From Lachnospiraceae bacterium (GTDB lineage: Bacteria; Bacillota; Clostridia; Lachnospirales; Lachnospiraceae), in contig CAJTGD010000028.1 in assembly GCA_910575475.1 (NCBI GenBank), positions 1 to 64,000 of the forward strand: 64,000 nucleotides of DNA, read 5' to 3'. This document shows, piece after piece, positions 60,730-64,000 of the stretch. The position numbers and the translations under genes are program-made. Under the pieces are notes generated by a model. The model worked only from the letters and a program-made list of their open reading frames with translations. It ran no database searches and was not told where the DNA came from. Each line of letters begins with the position of its first letter. Within the stretch, counting starts at the first letter, position 1.

Positions 60730-62136
60730 TCACTCCACCCGCGCCAGCGAAAAGATAAATTCCGTCCCGACCCCTTCCGTACTGATCACATTGATATGCT
60801 CGTCATGAGCCAGGATCGCTTCCTTCACGATCGACAGCCCCAGCCCGGTCCCTTTCTTATCTTTCCCGCGGGAAGCGTCGGACTTATAAAATCGCTCCCA
60901 GATCTTATTGATCTCCCGCTTGGGAATCCCAATCCCCGTATCCTTCACGGAGACAAAGATCTTCCCGCCCTTCTGGATCACCTCAATCTTCACCGAATCG
61001 TCATTTTCACTGAACTTGATCGCGTTGTCGATCAGATTGTAGAGCACCTGTTGGATCTTCCGGCTGTCCGCGAATACAAAGGTCTGCTCCGGCAGGAGCA
61101 GCAGCTCGATGGAAACCCGCTTCTCCGTGCAGACGCCCTCGAAGGACGCGGCGGTATTCTTGATCATTTCCTGGATATCAAAACGGGTTTTGTCCAGGAG
61201 AAGCTCCTTGGTGTCAAATTCATTCAAGGTTAGCAGGTCATTGGTCAGGTCGGTGAGCCGTTCCGTCTCAAATAAAATGATATTCAGGTATTTTTCATGC
61301 AGCTCCGGCGGGATGGTGCCGTCGGTCATGGCCTCCACATAGCCCCGGATGGAGGTCAGGGGGGAACGGAAATCATGGGATACATTTGCCACGATCTTTT
61401 TCTGGTAGTCCTCCATGTCGCCTAACTGGGCGGACATATAGTTCAGGGACGCGGACAGATAGCCCATCTCGTCCTGGGTATAGACCGGGATCTCGTAGTC
61501 CAGGTTGCCGGACGCGTACTGGGTGGCCGCTTCCGTGATCAGACTCAGAGGCCGGTAGATGAAATAATGGAAGCCCAGCAGGAAGATGGACGACAGCATA
61601 AAAATAACCGCCAGCGTGATGTAAAACGGGATCATCATGCGGGTGCAGCGGCTTTCCAGGGCGGACACAGGCTGGTGGACCAGAAGGTATCCCTTGGTCT
61701 GGAAGCCCTGGATGACCGGCGCGATGACAGTCATGACCTCCTCCTGAAAATACCCGTGGTATTCCCCAGTCAGATATTGCTTTCCACCCGTTTCCGCCGG
61801 GTCAAATCTGTCGATCCTCTCCGGCGCGGCGGTATTTTCCAGGTTGGAGGCGGTGATGAGGGTGCCGTCGGCTTCCACGAACCAGAGGGAGGCATCCAGA
61901 TAAATGCGCATGGCGTTCAGCTGGGAGTGGACCGCCCAGGAGGTCGTGTTGTCTGTAAAATAGGACGGCAGATAATTGGAGGCGATCAGGTTCGCCTCCT
62001 GGTAAAGTGATTCTGAATTGGTAGCCGCGATCCGGTCCAGAAGGAGCTGCCGCCCCAGCGTGGCCGTGGTAAATATGCCTAAAAAGGCAAAGATAATATA
62101 TAATAATGCAAATTTAATATGCAGGGTACTTCTCAT
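60730..62136 (-). CDS. sensor histidine kinase (OmpR-system type)
   Basis: A 468-residue membrane kinase: first transmembrane segment at about 8-30, extracytoplasmic domain to about 170, second span near 175-197, HAMP (FIYRPLSLITEAATQYASGN), HisKA with NVSHDFRSPLTSIRGYVEAM, and HATPase with LYNLIDNAIKFSEND, VKDTGIGIPKREI and GTGLGLSIVKE. CGGAG lies shortly before the ATG at 62136; the frame extends 26 codons upstream through a hairpin. It follows its response regulator gene after 83 bp. The signal is unknown; cell-envelope stress is common for this type. Confidence 0.92.
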   Translation of the reverse strand: MRSTLHIKFALLYIIFAFLGIFTTATLGRQLLLDRIAATNSESLYQEANLIASNYLPSYFTDNTTSWAVHSQLNAMRIYLDASLWFVEADGTLITASNLENTAAPERIDRFDPAETGGKQYLTGEYHGYFQEEVMTVIAPVIQGFQTKGYLLVHQPVSALESRCTRMMIPFYITLAVIFMLSSIFLLGFHYFIYRPLSLITEAATQYASGNLDYEIPVYTQDEMGYLSASLNYMSAQLGDMEDYQKKIVANVSHDFRSPLTSIRGYVEAMTDGTIPPELHEKYLNIILFETERLTDLTNDLLTLNEFDTKELLLDKTRFDIQEMIKNTAASFEGVCTEKRVSIELLLLPEQTFVFADSRKIQQVLYNLIDNAIKFSENDDSVKIEVIQKGGKIFVSVKDTGIGIPKREINKIWERFYKSDASRGKDKKGTGLGLSIVKEAILAHDEHINVISTEGVGTEFIFSLARVE

Positions 62137-62179
62137 AACGTTCTCCGTTTTTTGGGTTCTAAAATGGCGGGCGAGGCAG

Positions 62180-62214
62180 ATGCCCATATGCCGTATGGCG
62201 CGGCATACGGGCAT
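62180..62214 (-). other. inverted repeat between regulator and kinase genes
   Basis: ATGCCCATATGCCG (62180-62193) and CGGCATACGGGCAT (62201-62214) form a strong stem with a 2-base internal loop, 6 bp after the regulator stop. There is no T-run, so it likely reduces read-through into the kinase gene. Confidence 0.7.
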
Positions 62215-62219
62215 TACGC

Positions 62220-62933
62220 TTACTGTGCATTGGACTTGGTGTCGAATTTATACCCGATCCCCCACACCGTACTGATGGACCAGCCCGGATGATCCTTGAT
62301 CTTTTCCCGCAGCCGCTTGATATGCACATCCACAGTCCGGGTATCGCCGATATACTCATACCCCCAGATCTGATCCAGAAGCTGCTCCCTGGTGAACACC
62401 TGGTTCGGGGAAGCCGCCAGGAAATAGAGGAGCTCCAGCTCCTTGGGCGGCATTTCCACCTGGCGTCCGTCGCAGACCACGGAATAATTGGTCAGGTTGA
62501 TGGTCAGCCCGTCGTATTCCACACGCTTTGTCTTATCGGCGGCGGGAGCCTCCTGTCTGGCAGGCTGGCAGCGCCGCAGGACGGCCCGGACCCGGGCCAC
62601 CATTTCCTTGGAATCAAAAGGCTTCATGATGTAGTCGTCGGCCCCCAGCTCCAGCCCCAGAACCTTGTCAAAGACCTCGCCCTTGGCGGAAAGCATGATC
62701 ACCGGGGTGGAGGATTTCGCGCGGATCTCCCGGCACACCTGGTAGCCGTCCATGCCCGGAAGCATCAGGTCCAGCAGGATCAGGTGGGGCTGGTAGCTCT
62801 CAAAGGCATCCAGCGCATCCTCCCCGTTGAACACAATCTTCGTGTCAAAGCATTCCTTATTCAGGTAAAGCGAGATCAGCTCCGCAATATTCTCATCATC
62901 GTCTACAATTAAAATTTTCTGTTTTGCTGCCAT
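62220..62933 (-). CDS. OmpR/PhoB-family response regulator
   Basis: A 237-residue regulator: receiver domain (ILIVDDDENIAELISLYLNK, phospho-acceptor in ILLDLMLPGMDG, MLSAKGE, YIMKPFDSKEM) and a C-terminal winged-helix Trans_reg_C domain (PPKELELLYFLAASPNQVFT, TRTVDVHIKRLREKI, TVWGIGYKFD). AGGAGG precedes the ATG. It is the first gene of the two-component operon. Confidence 0.95.
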   Translation of the reverse strand: MAAKQKILIVDDDENIAELISLYLNKECFDTKIVFNGEDALDAFESYQPHLILLDLMLPGMDGYQVCREIRAKSSTPVIMLSAKGEVFDKVLGLELGADDYIMKPFDSKEMVARVRAVLRRCQPARQEAPAADKTKRVEYDGLTINLTNYSVVCDGRQVEMPPKELELLYFLAASPNQVFTREQLLDQIWGYEYIGDTRTVDVHIKRLREKIKDHPGWSISTVWGIGYKFDTKSNAQ

Positions 62934-62953
62934 AATATCCCCTCCTATTCTAA

Positions 62954-62983
62954 TGAACTGCGCAAAAAGGTAAGTTGTTTTCC
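62954..62983. mobile_element. MITE end fragment
   Basis: GAACTGCGCAAAAAGGTAAG then TTGTTTT matches the inner right end of the MITE at 54241 (54360-54384) with two changes. Only this end is present. Confidence 0.5.
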
Positions 62984-63017
62984 GGCAGTCCTTAATGATC
63001 CGCCCGTGAAAAGAGGA

Positions 63018-64000
63018 TCATTTCAATTCCACAATCGTAACCCCGGCGTCCCCCTCTCCATATTCCGCCAGATGATAGGATTTCACATGCTTCTGCCTGC
63101 GCAGAAATTCATGGATCCCTTTGCGCAGCGCGCCGGTCCCCTTGCCGTGGACCACCCGGACCGTATTGAGATGGGACAGGATGGCATCGTCCAGATATTT
63201 GTCCAGCTCCGAGACGGCCTCATCCACCGTCCGTCCCAGCAGGTTGATCTCCGGGCTGACGGAGAGAGACTTGCCCATCTTGATCCGTCCGCCGCCGGTA
63301 TGCTTTTTCCGGGATCCGGAAAATGGATTCTGCTCCTCGATGATCTCCAGATCTGATATATGCACCTGCGAACTCAGGATGCCCATCTGTACTGCCACAT
63401 TTCCCCGGGCATCGGGCAGGGAATGAATGGTCCCGGTCAGGTTCATGCTGAGCACCCGCACGGATTCGCCCAGCTTGAAGTCGGACGCCTTGTGCTCCTT
63501 CTTCGGCTTCTGGCTTTTCAGGGAAGGCGCGGAGGACGTATCCTTGATCTTTTTCCGCAGACGTTCCCGCTCCCGTTCCATTTCGGCGGCAGAGATATTC
63601 TCCTTGCCGAACCGGTGGAAATTCTTGATGGTCTCGTCGGCCACCTCCTTGGCCTCCCGCAGGATGGCGTTGGCCTTGTCATTGGCCTCCTTAAGGATCT
63701 TTTCACGCTGCTCCTCCAGACGCTCCTCCTTCTGACGGAGCTGCGCCTTCATGCGCTCCATTTCCCGGCGGTAGGCCTGGATCTCGTCCTGCTCTTTCTC
63801 GATGGTCCGCTTGCTCGCTTCCAGGTCGGTCAGCAGATCTTCGAAGGAAATGTCCTGCTCGGACAGACGCATTTTCGCGTCCTCAATGATATGCTCCGGC
63901 AGCCCCAGCTTTCCAGAGATGGCAAACGCGTTGCTCTTTCCGGGAATGCCGATGAGCAGGTGGTAGGTGGGGCGCAGGCTTTCTACGTCAAACTCGCAGC
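63018..64000 (-). CDS. mutS2: endonuclease MutS2, C-terminal part (5' end outside window)
   Basis: The last ~326 residues of MutS2: the end of the MutS ATPase domain (CEFDVESLRPTYHLLIGIPG then KSNAFAISGKLGLPEHII), a long coiled coil (EREQ-rich, about 110 residues), a beta-rich KOW-like segment (KLGESVRVLSMNLTGTIHSL) and the C-terminal Smr nuclease domain (INLLGRTVDEAVSELDKYLD, TVRVVHGKGTGALRKGIHEF). MutS2 acts in recombination control and rescue of collided ribosomes. The frame continues past the window edge without a stop. A short AATGATCC/GGATCATT inverted repeat overlaps its stop codon. Confidence 0.95.
   Translation of the reverse strand, partial: CEFDVESLRPTYHLLIGIPGKSNAFAISGKLGLPEHIIEDAKMRLSEQDISFEDLLTDLEASKRTIEKEQDEIQAYRREMERMKAQLRQKEERLEEQREKILKEANDKANAILREAKEVADETIKNFHRFGKENISAAEMERERERLRKKIKDTSSAPSLKSQKPKKEHKASDFKLGESVRVLSMNLTGTIHSLPDARGNVAVQMGILSSQVHISDLEIIEEQNPFSGSRKKHTGGGRIKMGKSLSVSPEINLLGRTVDEAVSELDKYLDDAILSHLNTVRVVHGKGTGALRKGIHEFLRRQKHVKSYHLAEYGEGDAGVTIVELK

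Overview
The window looks like a chromosomal segment of a gut Clostridia species, most likely Lachnospiraceae (Blautia/Hungatella/Eisenbergiella-like). This rests on three things: AGGAGG-type ribosome binding sites, the Firmicute core order rpsF-ssb-rpsR followed by gdpP-rplI-dnaB, and many YesM/YesN two-component systems paired with sugar ABC transporters that encode no ATPase. The genus is inference. No tRNA, rRNA or CRISPR array was found.

Layout. 1-2.4 kb: a DUF6155 gene and an intact AAA-ATPase/PD-(D/E)XK gene. 2.4-7.6 kb: a graveyard of truncated or fused genes (sugar isomerase, Gfo/Idh oxidoreductase, LacI regulators, an ATPase/nuclease joined to a DUF4038 hydrolase) with copies of a dispersed ~45-bp repeat. 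7.6-9.7 kb: a GHKL kinase/LytTR regulator pair. 10-19.3 kb: sugar uptake locus 1 (lipoprotein, two permeases, ADP-ribosylglycohydrolase-like protein, divergent YesM/YesN pair). 19.3-20.7 kb: a deleted flavodoxin gene, an orphan duplicate of its leader, and a RelB-type antitoxin with a deleted YafQ-type toxin. 20.8-29 kb: sugar uptake locus 2 with its own YesM/YesN pair and a divergent Gfo/Idh dehydrogenase. 29-30 kb: a partly duplicated hicA/hicB unit. 30-32.8 kb: a three-gene operon with a FliG-C-terminal-like protein, a paralogue of its N-terminal half (MotA-like by eye) and a beta-CASP metallo-hydrolase. 33-44 kb: an island around a bacterial RNA-repair cassette (Hen1, here deleted, and full-length Pnkp) with ADP-ribosylglycohydrolase, PD-(D/E)XK, PPP phosphatase and several unknown proteins. 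44-52.8 kb: core genes (LUD protein, sortase B, DUF951, S6-SSB-S18, GdpP, L9, DnaB, MerR-like regulator). 53-54.4 kb: a decayed insertion sequence and a MITE. 54.4-60.6 kb: a hybrid sensor kinase with an orphan sugar-binding lipoprotein, ferredoxin, and a PBP1 lipoprotein with a long acidic insert. 60.7-64 kb: an OmpR-type two-component system and the 3' part of mutS2.

How it fits together. The two sugar loci are complete except for the ATPase, which in these bacteria is usually a shared MsmX-type subunit encoded elsewhere. The Hen1/Pnkp island is a recognisable RNA-damage repair system, but the Hen1 N-terminal domain, known from other bacteria to activate the Pnkp ligase, has been removed by a deletion. 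The FliG-like operon next to it has no flagellar genes around it and is the best candidate for an undescribed system.

A striking trait of the window is repeated internal deletion. At least ten accessory genes (including the transposase and a toxin) keep recognisable N- and C-terminal ends while the middle is missing, sometimes fusing unrelated genes in frame, while the housekeeping genes are intact. Family names come from recognising sequence motifs by eye; no database search was run.
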